This document shows, piece after piece, positions 22,935 through 32,096 of a stretch of 44,568 nucleotides of DNA; within the stretch, counting starts at the first letter, position 1; the number at the start of each line of letters is the position of its first letter. The DNA is taken from the IMG/VR virus record IMGVR_UViG_3300029319_000107, positions 1 through 44,568 of that record; one strand, 5' to 3'. Source of the stretch: a virus. Position numbers and translations under genes: made by a program. The notes beneath the pieces were generated by a model, which worked only from the letters and a program-made list of their open reading frames with translations, did no database searches and was not told the origin of the DNA.

Positions 22935-25286
22935 TCAACTAGCCCCGTTAGATGCGAAAGGGTCCATTGCCTCTAGACCGTCAGAATCAGAATCGGAAGT
23001 TTCATTTGAAACGGGTTGTTCAAGCGTTGGACCTGAACCGTTCCCGCTTGTTCTTTCAGAAATTTCCCTAACACCTGCCCGGCCCTTGCCAACAACCTTG
23101 ATTTTGTTGTCTGGCATTAGCTGGTAAAAGACCCCGTTTTCAAACCCGGCTTCGTCCATCTTTGTCGGATGTTTGTGCGATTCGTCAGGAACGAAAAAGT
23201 ATTGGACTTCTGGAGCGTTTCGGTTGTGGTCTCTAAACGACGTTACGTTCCAAACGTCTCGTACCTTGACGACAACTGTTCCCCGTTCTTGTCTTTCAAA
23301 ATCAGCTTCGGGGCTTAGATCGTTTTCTTTGTGGCTCAAATCGGGCAGCAAAAATCCCGAAAACTGTCTTTCGCCAGTTTCGTGTTCATAAGTCCAAAGA
23401 ACGCGATGACTGGTTGGATCACCCGGAGTGGTTGTCAAATTAAAACCGCTTGGGTGCGGGGTTTTAATTGCTTCTGTGGGTCCTGTTGAAACAGGTTCAG
23501 CTTGTCCTGCCGGGCCTGAAACAGCCGTTGGATCTCCATCGGTTACAGGAGCCTGCCCTTCTTGCTGAACACTTGGCCCAACTATTCCAAGTGACCGCCT
23601 TCTTTGTTCTTCTTCCCATTCTCTTGCTTGGGCGTATTGAGCCGCAGTCAAGCCTTGTTGCCGTTGTTCTTCTACGAGAATCGAGGCAATAATGTCCCTT
23701 CCGGCTTGGTCAATGTCAGCGACTGGCTCCAAACCTACGCCTGTGTCTATCAACAAAGACTTGGTCTGAGGGTGGACGTAGGCGTAGTAAATTCGACGAA
23801 GCCTAGCAGCTTCAGAAACTTGTCTGCCACGAATAGTCCTTGCTTCTGTTGCTAGACGCCTTGCTTCGACTTGTGCTGCGCGTTCCGCTGCTGCTTCTGC
23901 GCGAATAGCTGATGCACGCTTTTGCTCTTCGTGTCGGCTTGCATCTTGAGCAATTCCGTAAAGCAAACGGCCTCGTTCGGAAGCTACAGCCGCAGCAACT
24001 TGCGGAGCTTGTCTAGCACTAACGCTAGGGTCTCGAAGATTAGGGTCCAATTCGTTGAGACGCTGACGAACAGAGTCAGTAATAAGACCCGCTCCCTCGG
24101 CGTATTCAAGTAGTTCGTCGTCTGCTTGCGGATTGGCCGCCATAGCGTTTGAAAAATCTTCTTCAGACATACCGCCTTCGCCCGTAACGTTGGGAAAAGA
24201 AAACCCGTCTGAAGTAGTAAACGTTGTTCCGTCAGGACTTACTGATTCTCGCAGAGAATCGGGCAAAGGCCCGCTGGGAGCAGTGCGACCAAGTGATGTG
24301 CCACTTTCATACGCGGGAGCAGTGCTTACACCACTGCCCGGCCTTCCTCTGTTGGAAGTAAGAAACCCGCCTCCGCGCGCAGAACCGACGTGGCCGGTTT
24401 GAAAACGATACGGTCGGCTATCTCTTCTTCCCGAACCACGGTTCCTATCAGCAGAAAAATTAGGAAACAAAATTCGGGCAATGTTGTCTCGAATTCTTCG
24501 GTCGTCGTAATTCGCAGGTTTGCCCGCATCAAGGGCGTCTTGAATCCTCTTGTTGTATTCCGCGTACCTTTCTTCCAGAATTCTTCTGGAATGTTCATCC
24601 ATCCCCATTTCTGTACTTACGAAACCCCCCCCATATTCGTCGTCCTGTCTTCCTTGCCCCGGCGGCCTACCAAAATCCAAATCAGACATACGGTGTCGAG
24701 CAAACAAAGCTCGCGCTGCTTGATCTGTAATTTCATAACCGGGCAATTCCCCTCGTTTGGCAGCCTCGAATTGGCGTCTTCCTTCTGCGCTCAAACCATC
24801 GGGGTCTTCAAGCTTGTAGACCAATACACCGTTGTTGTCGTAAACAGAACCGTCAGGACCATGAAAAAGTTCAAACGGCTCTCTGTTTTCACCCCCTACA
24901 CGACTTCGGCCCCCGGGCAAAGGGTCAGTTTGATCTAGTTCAAGCAAATAATTTCTGAGTTCTGCTTGAATTCGTGCGTCGGTTATGGGGCCTGATGGGT
25001 GTACAGGAAGAGTTCCTGTTGCAAACTCTTGTTCCGCTTGTTCGCGAAAAGGGTCAACGTCAAATTCATAACGCGGAGGAGTACGCTCAAGATCGCGGCT
25101 TTGCCTTCCGCCACGTTCGTCAAATAAGCGAGTAGCTTCGTTACTGATATTCATGTGATCGGGCGTACCGCCGTGCGCAAACGGATGACCAGTCTCAGGA
25201 TTGATCAAACTTTGGGGGGCGTTAGGATCAAACGGACGACCCGTACGAGGATCAATTGGAAATTCGTCTTGCGCTCGCTTAGCCAT
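22935..25286 (-). CDS. Putative internal virion/ejection protein
   Basis: Encodes 783 residues. The N terminus carries two copies of a short motif (DPRTGRPFDP and NPETGHPFAH). Most of the chain is low-complexity, Gly/Arg/Glu/Pro-rich and probably disordered. A long Ala/Arg/Glu helix near 430-490 is a likely coiled coil, followed by an ordered patch (YYAYVHPQTKSLLIDTGVGL) and a beta-rich C terminus (HRVLWTYEHETGERQFSGFL). GAGGC lies before the ATG. It sits directly upstream of the giant gene, with the two ends nearly touching. Role as internal virion protein is inferred from composition and position; no family is recognised. Confidence 0.7.
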   Translation of the reverse strand: MAKRAQDEFPIDPRTGRPFDPNAPQSLINPETGHPFAHGGTPDHMNISNEATRLFDERGGRQSRDLERTPPRYEFDVDPFREQAEQEFATGTLPVHPSGPITDARIQAELRNYLLELDQTDPLPGGRSRVGGENREPFELFHGPDGSVYDNNGVLVYKLEDPDGLSAEGRRQFEAAKRGELPGYEITDQAARALFARHRMSDLDFGRPPGQGRQDDEYGGGFVSTEMGMDEHSRRILEERYAEYNKRIQDALDAGKPANYDDRRIRDNIARILFPNFSADRNRGSGRRDSRPYRFQTGHVGSARGGGFLTSNRGRPGSGVSTAPAYESGTSLGRTAPSGPLPDSLRESVSPDGTTFTTSDGFSFPNVTGEGGMSEEDFSNAMAANPQADDELLEYAEGAGLITDSVRQRLNELDPNLRDPSVSARQAPQVAAAVASERGRLLYGIAQDASRHEEQKRASAIRAEAAAERAAQVEARRLATEARTIRGRQVSEAARLRRIYYAYVHPQTKSLLIDTGVGLEPVADIDQAGRDIIASILVEEQRQQGLTAAQYAQAREWEEEQRRRSLGIVGPSVQQEGQAPVTDGDPTAVSGPAGQAEPVSTGPTEAIKTPHPSGFNLTTTPGDPTSHRVLWTYEHETGERQFSGFLLPDLSHKENDLSPEADFERQERGTVVVKVRDVWNVTSFRDHNRNAPEVQYFFVPDESHKHPTKMDEAGFENGVFYQLMPDNKIKVVGKGRAGVREISERTSGNGSGPTLEQPVSNETSDSDSDGLEAMDPFASNGAS

Positions 25287-25293
25287 GTCTGCC

Positions 25294-26682
25294 TCAGGAA
25301 ATCAGGTTGTCGTTAATTGTTTCGGAGCCGCCATAGTTCGAAGGGAGACCAAATCCCTTGCTATCCATGTTGAAGAACCGATTGAAATCTGTTGCAAACT
25401 TGCCTTCAGCATTGTTGGTGATCTGTACGGTTGATTCGTCGTCAAACGTAAACCGCGTTGCTCCCGGAATGATCTGATATGCAAGACCGCCCGGAATAGG
25501 CCGGTGCATTTCAGCAAGGCACAAATCATCAATGAAAATGCTGACGCCGCTGTTAAACGCCGTGCTGGTCTCAATCACGATGTAAGACCCCTTGCTAATG
25601 CTCGCAGGAGTCATGCAATCAAGCGTTTTGATTTGGTAACTGTCGGTGATTGCGCCGACAGTGTTGTAATCCAAGGAAATTTCCATCTTGCGATTGCTGT
25701 CGCTGTTGTTCAAAACAGCCGAACCGTCCGTGACGTACACCTTCAACTGACCGGCTGTAAGAGACCCTGTCTTCTTTACCGCAAAGCTGATGGTGTAAGG
25801 CGTGTCTGGCTTCAAACGTCCCAGCGTTCCAGACGCAGTATTGAACGACTGGGTCAATTTGACCGCCGTGCTTCCGTCTGCATCTATCTCAAGGCATTTG
25901 CTGCCTCTAAAAGCACTGGAATCTTCCACCACATCTGAACCAGCACTGCCAGTAGCAATAATCCATCCGTCAGGAGTATTGCTGGTAAAATTCTCGAAAT
26001 TGCTATTTCGGAGAACGTTGTTGCCGGGGCCGACACCTTGTTCGTAATCCGGACTTGCCGCATTGACAACAACGTTAGTTCCGCTTCCCTTCGGCCATTC
26101 GTCGTCAAGGTGAGCTTCTGCTCGTTGGCCCAAAATCAGAAAACGTTCCGAAGCTTCGCTTACGGTCGGGTCGTTTGCGTCAGCAACACAACGAACTCGA
26201 ACCAGTTCAGTGACAATGGAAGCGTAATCAACCACGGTTGGCGCAAAAACTTGCGAGGCCAACCCGCTGACGACCAAAGAGCCTCGGCCAGTGCCAAAAC
26301 TGGACGGCGTAGCAATCGTGATTGTGGTGCCGTCTACAGACGAACTCCCCGCAGCCATTTGCCGGATCAATTCTCGGAGAGCGGTTGCCACGTTCTTTTG
26401 TGGTACACCGCCACCATTAGACGAAACCAGATCGTTATCGACCATTTCAATCAACGTGGTTTCTGCACCGCGTTGCAAAATGCGAAGCAACCGATCGGCA
26501 TCATTGATTCGCGTTTCAATGTCGCGAGTCAAATCGCCAACCATGTACATATCAGCGTCTGAATATTGACTAATTACGTCAGCGTATTCAGTCCGCAACG
26601 TGCCCATTTGGCTTCGAATCGTTTCGGCCATACCGAAAATCTTGCCAAGCCGAGCAAACAATGTGCTGAAAGTAACTGCCAT
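25294..26682 (-). CDS. Tail protein with carbohydrate-binding-like domain
   Basis: Encodes 462 residues. The N-terminal 130 residues are helical and polar. Residues about 218-395 begin NNVLRNSNFENFTSNTPDGW and continue with SAFRGSKCLEI and SIFIDDLCLAEM, the layout of CBM4/9-like or galactose-binding-like beta-sandwich domains (N-x-x-F-E, P-x-G-W, final I-D-D-L strand). Such domains occur in tail fibres and spikes that contact host glycans. TGATG coupling to the upstream gene. Host adsorption is inferred. Confidence 0.68.
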   Translation of the reverse strand: MAVTFSTLFARLGKIFGMAETIRSQMGTLRTEYADVISQYSDADMYMVGDLTRDIETRINDADRLLRILQRGAETTLIEMVDNDLVSSNGGGVPQKNVATALRELIRQMAAGSSSVDGTTITIATPSSFGTGRGSLVVSGLASQVFAPTVVDYASIVTELVRVRCVADANDPTVSEASERFLILGQRAEAHLDDEWPKGSGTNVVVNAASPDYEQGVGPGNNVLRNSNFENFTSNTPDGWIIATGSAGSDVVEDSSAFRGSKCLEIDADGSTAVKLTQSFNTASGTLGRLKPDTPYTISFAVKKTGSLTAGQLKVYVTDGSAVLNNSDSNRKMEISLDYNTVGAITDSYQIKTLDCMTPASISKGSYIVIETSTAFNSGVSIFIDDLCLAEMHRPIPGGLAYQIIPGATRFTFDDESTVQITNNAEGKFATDFNRFFNMDSKGFGLPSNYGGSETINDNLIS

Positions 26683-26939
26683 CAGTGATCCTTAGTTGGG
26701 AATGCTTTGTTCAAAGCTGCCCTTCGTTTGCCACAATTGCACTTCTTGCCCGTCTTATTCATTAAGACTTCAGCTGCCCGTTTAAGACCTGTCTTGGCTG
26801 CAATTCTATCGATTCGATCCCCTACGCCACGAATAGGCCCAGAATAACTGTTACAAGACGCGCAATCGTTTTCTGACGGTTTGGAATTAAACAGGCCAAG
26901 AGTGCAAAAAGAACCAGCTTTGTTTGTGCAATCAGACAT
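26682..26939 (-). CDS. Small cysteine-rich protein of tail module
   Basis: Encodes 85 residues beginning MSDCTNKAGSFCTLGLFNSK. The ATG at 26939 overlaps the upstream stop (ATGTCTGA); the longer frame reads back into the upstream gene and was not used. Seven Cys residues occur, including CASC and the C-terminal KKCNCGKRRAALNKAFP. The pattern suggests a metal-binding or disulfide-linked small protein. No function is known. Confidence 0.72.
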   Translation of the reverse strand: MSDCTNKAGSFCTLGLFNSKPSENDCASCNSYSGPIRGVGDRIDRIAAKTGLKRAAEVLMNKTGKKCNCGKRRAALNKAFPTKDH

Positions 26940-28176
26940 TATTGGGCCAATCAGAAGGCGAGGGCAAACTTGTGAGCAATTCGTGCCTTGTAAGCACAAA
27001 CGCGCCACCAATTGTCGATTCATGCAAACCTCGCCTGTTGAACGGTCCTTTAGGCGCAGCCGAACTCGGGAAGCCACTATCAATTGAAAACAGGCAAGAC
27101 ACGTCTGAGTCGTTGCAATTGGCAGACGCAGATTGTTCGTGGTTAAACTCGTTTACAACAAACGGCCCGCTTGTAAACAACATCCCATTGCACGCTCCTG
27201 TGTACAACTCACCGAGAAAATTAATCGTCTCGACAGGTTCTCTGAATCCATATGCAAACAACGTTTCTCCGGGATGGATCATCCCTACGCAACGGTGGGG
27301 GGTAGATGGCGGAATGCAATTAGCCGGGTTGCCACTCACTCCGCTGACGTACAAAATGCTGGCAGGCCGTGGGCGATTTTGAGGGCAACTATCGTTGCTA
27401 TTCGGGCTGATAAACGCAAAGCGTTTCCATTGCTGCCCATCTGTGCGGTTCACTTCATTACTGGTGCTTTGGCTGTAATTCAAATTCGGCGGAAAGAAGT
27501 CTTCGCAATCCCCAGTATTGTTGTTGAAGCGGTCCTCTCTTTTGTAAGAAGAAATCGACTCATTGATTTCCATCAATTGAGTGAACAGCAAGTTCAACTC
27601 AAAAGTTTCGTAGCAACCTTCGTCAATAAGGTGCGAACACTGAGCAAACCCAGAAACTCCTGCGGGACAACTAACGTATTCCGCAGTCCTGACCAGATTG
27701 AAATCAATTACAACAGGATCTTCTCGGTCAGACGTTTGTTCTTCTATGAACCGCGAATTTCGACTCTCGTCGTCAAGACAAAGACTAAAACAAGAAACTC
27801 TCGTGTTTGAGTTTTCACTCGTTATTGAACCTTCGCGGCCTGCGAACAAAGAAGTTGCCGAAGGATACAAAGGGTTACTATCTAAATACCTTTGCGGCGC
27901 GCTCGGATCTTGCTGAAGCAAAGCTTTAAACCTTACTGTTGCAAATTTTGCTCCGCTTGTGTTTCTGCTTTTTTCTTCTAGCTCATCAAATGGTTCTTGC
28001 GGGTCGCAAATTGCGCAATGAATTTCTTTTGTTGATGATTCTTCTCGCAAACCGTGCATAGACACACGAGCTTCGCCTTCCACCACAATCGCTACTGGCC
28101 CGCAACCGCCTTGGCCCGCGGGGTCAAGGCAAGGCAATCCTTCTTGCTGGCAACAACAGCCTATGTAAGCGTTCAT
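26932..28176 (-). CDS. Cysteine-rich tail-region protein
   Basis: Encodes 414 residues with an unusually high Cys content spread over the whole chain, from MNAYIGCCCQQEGLPC at the start through HCAICDP, CFSLCLDDE and GFAQCSHLIDEGCYE to ANCNDSDVSCLF near the end. ATGA coupling to the upstream gene. Dense, regularly spread Cys suggests many disulfides in an extracellular virion part, or structural zinc sites. It could be a tail fibre or spike component, but no family is recognised. Confidence 0.72.
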   Translation of the reverse strand: MNAYIGCCCQQEGLPCLDPAGQGGCGPVAIVVEGEARVSMHGLREESSTKEIHCAICDPQEPFDELEEKSRNTSGAKFATVRFKALLQQDPSAPQRYLDSNPLYPSATSLFAGREGSITSENSNTRVSCFSLCLDDESRNSRFIEEQTSDREDPVVIDFNLVRTAEYVSCPAGVSGFAQCSHLIDEGCYETFELNLLFTQLMEINESISSYKREDRFNNNTGDCEDFFPPNLNYSQSTSNEVNRTDGQQWKRFAFISPNSNDSCPQNRPRPASILYVSGVSGNPANCIPPSTPHRCVGMIHPGETLFAYGFREPVETINFLGELYTGACNGMLFTSGPFVVNEFNHEQSASANCNDSDVSCLFSIDSGFPSSAAPKGPFNRRGLHESTIGGAFVLTRHELLTSLPSPSDWPNNV

Positions 28177-28493
28177 CCCTCAAAATCCCCGTACACCAAC
28201 ACAGCAAGTTTGTCTGCAGCATCTGCAACAGCTACGAGACGATCTCCTGCAAGGAGATAAATCGGGGCCTCGTAAAGCAACGTTGTTGATGGACGAATAA
28301 TTTGTTCGTGAGCCAAGGCAAATTGGTCAGCAACAGCTTGCCCCGCGGGCACATGCCACAACGTCAATTTGTAATTTGACGAATCTACGTTGGTAGCCCA
28401 CAACGACTCGACTTTGAACATTTGATTGGCTTCGCACGAAACCAGCGTGCGGTTAGTCGTGCCAAGCAAAGGCGTTGCAAAACGCATCTTCAT
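28173..28493 (-). CDS. Small tail-module protein
   Basis: Encodes 106 residues. The pattern FKVESLWATNVDSSNYKLTL then WHVPAGQAVADQF and LLYEAPIYLLAGDRLVAVAD is a small all-beta domain seen in many phage structural cassettes, with an AGD turn before the last strands. It starts one base after the upstream stop and overlaps the downstream gene by ATGA. It is probably a minor virion protein. Confidence 0.72.
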   Translation of the reverse strand: MKMRFATPLLGTTNRTLVSCEANQMFKVESLWATNVDSSNYKLTLWHVPAGQAVADQFALAHEQIIRPSTTLLYEAPIYLLAGDRLVAVADAADKLAVLVYGDFEG

Positions 28494-28494
28494 G

Positions 28495-28995
28495 TCAACA
28501 TTCCACGCTTAGTCGAGGCATAACCGACGAGAACACAACACAAGCCTCCAAGTCTTTCGCCAAGACCACAGTTCCTGCGTCTAGGGGGTCTGGAGTCAAA
28601 CCAACGGCGGGGTGGTCGTCTGGTTCGTTTAACGTTGCCAAGTCGTACCCAATAACGTTTTCGCTAATGTTTCGAGGGACCAAACAATTCAACCCCGCCG
28701 GGCTCATCTCAACGTCAAACATCGTCCCCAGATAAGGGACAGCAGGGATAACAAAATTGTTGTCGCACGCAACGTTTGTTGGGTTCCAAGACGCCGGTTG
28801 GGATGCCACCCGATAAAACACAATCGAACCGCTACCGGTTCCAGATGTGCTCGGATTGATTTGTTCAATTGTTGAAGCCAACTTCTCAATTTGCGCATAC
28901 CGTTCTTCAAAACGCAAAATGGTTTCTGCCATGTCCGCCAGCTTTTGACGGAATTGCGAAGAAAACGGGTTCCGAAAGTCTTCTGGATTATTCAT
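28495..28995 (-). CDS. Minor structural protein, unknown
   Basis: Encodes 166 residues beginning MNNPEDFRNPFSSQFRQKLA. The start at 28995 is fixed by ATGA overlap with the upstream stop; five upstream codons in the open frame were excluded. A helical N-terminal 45 residues (ETILRFEERYAQIEKLASTI), perhaps a coiled coil for oligomerisation, is joined by a Gly/Ser linker to a beta-rich domain. This N-coil plus beta-domain layout is common in tail appendages. Confidence 0.7.
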   Translation of the reverse strand: MNNPEDFRNPFSSQFRQKLADMAETILRFEERYAQIEKLASTIEQINPSTSGTGSGSIVFYRVASQPASWNPTNVACDNNFVIPAVPYLGTMFDVEMSPAGLNCLVPRNISENVIGYDLATLNEPDDHPAVGLTPDPLDAGTVVLAKDLEACVVFSSVMPRLSVEC

Positions 28996-29759
28996 GTTGG
29001 AGCAACCCAAGAACCAACTGGATAGCTTTGTTCAAGCCTGACCGCCCATTGCGCGCCATTCCAAAACAATGTTTGATGCAACCAAGAAGAATTAGGCGCG
29101 TAAGTCATCGCGTGATAACCGTAATACCTTGGCCCCAACGTAGTAGCCTTGGTATCCAAAACCAAACCGTCATATCTGACAGATTGGGCGGGCAGCAAAC
29201 CGACATTACCGGCTATGTTCAACGCGTTGGCATTAAGGGTTCCTGCCGCGGTGTTGTAATTGATAAGCGGATGCGTTCCTTGGGCAAAAGGCCACTTCAA
29301 ACGGATAACAGGCCGTTGCCACGATTTCCGTTCGACTCCCGAGCGTTCGTTGCGTTGAAACAAAGCGTCCGGCGAAGCCAAAACGCTTCCAAAAGGCACG
29401 CCGTCGGTGTAGTTGCTGTTGTCGGTGTAAATTGTTACCGACTCAAAGGCTGTTTGCGCGTCTACAAGCAATGAGCTGCCGAGTGGCAACGACGTAGTAA
29501 CCGATCGGTCGTAACGCGCAATAACCAACCACTTGCCAATTCCAACCCGAGTAGCTGTCAGTGTTTGCAGCGGCAAGCTTGACTGCTCGTTGTGAGTCAA
29601 GCCAATAGCGTTGTACACCGCAGTGATGACCGTGGTCTTGTTGTCGCTTGCGTCAGCTTCAACAAAAAAACGCCGGATTGCGGCGTCTTTGTTGTAGTCC
29701 TTGTAGGCAAGTGAAAGTTGCGAACCGCTAATGTCGGATTTGGTAACTACTGCGGTCAT
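28992..29759 (-). CDS. Structural protein, unknown
   Basis: Encodes 255 residues, Thr/Ser/Asn/Ala-rich with many short beta strands (KWLVIARYDRSVTTSLPLGS, ESVTIYTDNSNYTDGVPFGS). It ends GAQWAVRLEQSYPVGSWVAP. ATGA overlaps on both sides place it in the coupled tail operon. It is probably a tail or baseplate component; no family is recognised. Confidence 0.7.
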   Translation of the reverse strand: MTAVVTKSDISGSQLSLAYKDYNKDAAIRRFFVEADASDNKTTVITAVYNAIGLTHNEQSSLPLQTLTATRVGIGKWLVIARYDRSVTTSLPLGSSLLVDAQTAFESVTIYTDNSNYTDGVPFGSVLASPDALFQRNERSGVERKSWQRPVIRLKWPFAQGTHPLINYNTAAGTLNANALNIAGNVGLLPAQSVRYDGLVLDTKATTLGPRYYGYHAMTYAPNSSWLHQTLFWNGAQWAVRLEQSYPVGSWVAPT

Positions 29760-29962
29760 TGCCGAAGATACTCATTGAGTGATTGAAGTTCCGAAAGGAT
29801 CTCCGCCAACACTTCTACAATCGGTTCAACGTTTTCAGAAGTGTTCTCAGAAACTCTTGCCGAGGGAACGTCTAAAACACCATCTCTATTTGCTCCCGTG
29901 TCTACGTCGTTCAAATCAGCGAAAACTTCGTTCAGTTCCTTGATGTCTTCTGGCCGGATCAT
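29756..29962 (-). CDS. Small acidic helical protein
   Basis: Encodes 68 residues (MIRPEDIKELNEVFADLNDV at the start; ENVEPIVEVLAEILSELQSL near the end). The C-terminal half is a probable amphipathic coiled coil. ATGA overlaps on both sides. Function unknown; could be an assembly chaperone or a fibre-trimerising peptide. Confidence 0.68.
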   Translation of the reverse strand: MIRPEDIKELNEVFADLNDVDTGANRDGVLDVPSARVSENTSENVEPIVEVLAEILSELQSLNEYLRQ

Positions 29963-30441
29963 GCGCCAATCTCCTGCTCGTAAAGGACGTTTGTTCCGTC
30001 CCAGCTGTTGGTGAACAAACCGGTGATGCTGACAGGAACAAAAACGGCAGAACGGTTGTATTGAATTTGAACCGCTGTAATCAAAGAATCGAAGCTGACA
30101 AACCGTGTTGTGGCATCGTCTGAATCTTTGCCAAAGGTCAAACTGATTTGCACGTTTTTGTTGTTCGAGGTGTTTTTCAGCTCGTCGAATTGAACTGGTT
30201 GATTAACCATCCACCCGACAAGTTGAAAGCCGCCCCCTATAAAACCTAGATGACGAATGTCCGTGAACGAATCACCTTCGGCCGTTACGTCAAAAGGCTT
30301 GTTTTTAGGCGCAAGGACGTATGACCCAATTTTCATGTAGAAACGTTGGGCTTGGCTGGTGAAGTCAGCATTGACGCTGCCAGATACAAGGCGAGAGATC
30401 GTGTTGCCCGCATCAGAGGGTTTTACGATCGCAAACGCCAT
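29959..30441 (-). CDS. Beta-rich tail protein, paralogue of 30667-31137
   Basis: Encodes 160 residues beginning MAFAIVKPSDAGNTISRLVS. TAATG coupling with the upstream stop fixes the start at 30441. The central pattern FIGGGFQLVGWMVNQPVQF and then FVPVSITGLFTNSWDG parallels the protein at 30667-31137, suggesting two copies of one fold. Predicted all-beta. A tail tube or adaptor role is inferred from position. Confidence 0.7.
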   Translation of the reverse strand: MAFAIVKPSDAGNTISRLVSGSVNADFTSQAQRFYMKIGSYVLAPKNKPFDVTAEGDSFTDIRHLGFIGGGFQLVGWMVNQPVQFDELKNTSNNKNVQISLTFGKDSDDATTRFVSFDSLITAVQIQYNRSAVFVPVSITGLFTNSWDGTNVLYEQEIGA

Positions 30442-30656
30442 TAGCTCTGAGTACCCACCACATCCCACGACGCAACAGCAAAGGTGCCGGTGTTGATGTA
30501 AAGCTTGCCGTTAGTGCTGTCTACCGCAAGAGCCCCCTTGCCGTAACCAGAAACGCCTGCGGTAGGGGTGCCCGCGTAGAAGCTAAGGAACTTGCCTTCA
30601 AATTCCACGCCAGTCTGATCTTGACCAAGCTTAAAAGCCGTGTTATCGCCTGCCAT
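30441..30656 (-). CDS. Small structural protein
   Basis: Encodes 71 residues. The end segment KGALAVDSTNGKLYINTGT is the short beta module with a D-x-x-N-G-K-L-Y-I-N turn that recurs in phage head fibre and tail collar proteins. AAAGGA lies upstream of the ATG. Its stop overlaps the next start as TAATG. It is probably a virion surface or collar component. Confidence 0.7.
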   Translation of the reverse strand: MAGDNTAFKLGQDQTGVEFEGKFLSFYAGTPTAGVSGYGKGALAVDSTNGKLYINTGTFAVASWDVVGTQS

Positions 30657-30666
30657 GATTTTTCCT

Positions 30667-31137
30667 TTAGGAAAGAGACCCTGTTTCTACGACAAGGTCG
30701 GTTTGAGAACCAAAAGTGTCCGTCATTCTTCCTGAAATTTGGACACTCACAAATGGACCATCCAAAGCCCACCCAAGTCTAATTTGCCCAAGGATACCCT
30801 TAAAAGCAACGTATCGAACCGCGTTTTGAACCCGCCCCAAAGCGATTGCAATGTCGCACGGGTTGTATGTCGTGTTGTGAAGCCTTGCCAGTTGAACGCC
30901 GTATTCTGACGCCATATAGCCGCTCATGCTGAATACGCCTGACTGCATCCGATTGTGGTCAAGATGAGCCACTGTGTCGCCATCGCCCGTCAAATCCTGA
31001 ACCATTGTCCCTACCTGAATGCCCATCCTCTGGACATTGAGATAAAAATTCTTTGTCCCGTTGTCGTCGATTTTTGACTCAGACGGGAGATTAGACGCGC
31101 CACTCATATTCGGTTTGAGCAAAGCTACTCGTGGCAT
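30667..31137 (-). CDS. Beta-rich tail protein
   Basis: Encodes 156 residues. Central motifs MQSGVFSMSGYMASEYGVQL and FVSVQISGRMTDTFG align by eye with the protein at 29959-30441. It starts two bases after the stop of the adaptor gene at 31140. Position next to the adaptor and the all-beta pattern fit a tail-tube-like or head-completion protein. Confidence 0.68.
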   Translation of the reverse strand: MPRVALLKPNMSGASNLPSESKIDDNGTKNFYLNVQRMGIQVGTMVQDLTGDGDTVAHLDHNRMQSGVFSMSGYMASEYGVQLARLHNTTYNPCDIAIALGRVQNAVRYVAFKGILGQIRLGWALDGPFVSVQISGRMTDTFGSQTDLVVETGSLS

Positions 31138-31139
31138 AA

Positions 31140-32093
31140 TTAACTCGGGTAAATGGTGCCCGATCCATCGGTATACGTCGCGTAACGCATGTTCCGCCGG
31201 ATCCTTACCGGGTCGTCAGAATTGTCGCTGTTTGTCCCAAAGAATTCAATCGCATTGGCCTTGCGATCAAGCATGACACTTGCAGCAAGTCGATCTTGAT
31301 ACACCTCTCGGTGCCTGTTGCTTTTTTCTGGAGCGTACATCTCGGCAATAGCAAGGCAAGAAGCCATGATGGTTTCGTCGTGCATCGGCCCGCCGTAAAT
31401 CGTGCTGCTTGCCGTGACTTCTACGTTGTATCGGTATTGCAGCCGATATGTTTTGTCTGGCGTAGGCCATAGCAGCAGTTCAAAGCTGTTGCCGTAAGTT
31501 GATCCAGCCACCGGGCGAACTGCCGCGTACAAAGGCGCATCGTCAATTTGAGATTGATCTTGTCGCAAAGCGCGAATGTACGATTCGCCGGTAATCCTGA
31601 TTTCATGTTCTTGCGACTCCTTTGAATACGTCAAAGGCCCAACAATGCCTCCGAAATCAGCAGGCAATGCCAATTCGTCGTGACGCAGCTCATAGGTGGT
31701 GTTCGAAGAAAAATCAACGCTCGAATCAGCAAGGGTAATTAGCGTCGCGCTGTTGCGAGTGGTCACATCGTAATCTTCGTTGTTGACCGACAACGTCCCT
31801 TCTGCCGCCCATGAAGGCCAAGTGCCTCCAGTCAAATTTGCTTGTCCGGGTGAGGGGCTGTTTATTTTCCCTGTGCTGTAAGGGCCATTGGTCGTGATTG
31901 TTGCGACGGGCTTGAGAAACGACCATTCGTGGACGGTTGTTTCGTTTCTCAAAACTCCGGGGTAATAGAATTGACGCAATCCACGATCCACGATCGATTC
32001 AACATCGTCGTCAGCAGAACCGGTAAACCCGGAACGACCCCAACCAAGGAAACGGCCTACTTCGCCTTCCAAATTTGATCTGGTCAATGCCAC
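31140..32093 (-). CDS. Putative head-tail adaptor
   Basis: Encodes 317 residues from a GTG start at 32093. The N terminus has a helical segment VESIVDRGLRQFYYPGVLRN and then HEWSFLKP, the typical opening of phage connector proteins (helix, aromatic strand W-S-F-L-x-P). A central beta domain follows and a C-terminal helical part (IMASCLAIAEMYAPEKSNRH) would pack on the connector ring. In podoviruses this position is held by the tubular tail protein A or head completion protein. Probable role: adaptor ring between portal and tail. Confidence 0.68.
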   Translation of the reverse strand: MALTRSNLEGEVGRFLGWGRSGFTGSADDDVESIVDRGLRQFYYPGVLRNETTVHEWSFLKPVATITTNGPYSTGKINSPSPGQANLTGGTWPSWAAEGTLSVNNEDYDVTTRNSATLITLADSSVDFSSNTTYELRHDELALPADFGGIVGPLTYSKESQEHEIRITGESYIRALRQDQSQIDDAPLYAAVRPVAGSTYGNSFELLLWPTPDKTYRLQYRYNVEVTASSTIYGGPMHDETIMASCLAIAEMYAPEKSNRHREVYQDRLAASVMLDRKANAIEFFGTNSDNSDDPVRIRRNMRYATYTDGSGTIYPS

Positions 32094-32096
32094 GGA

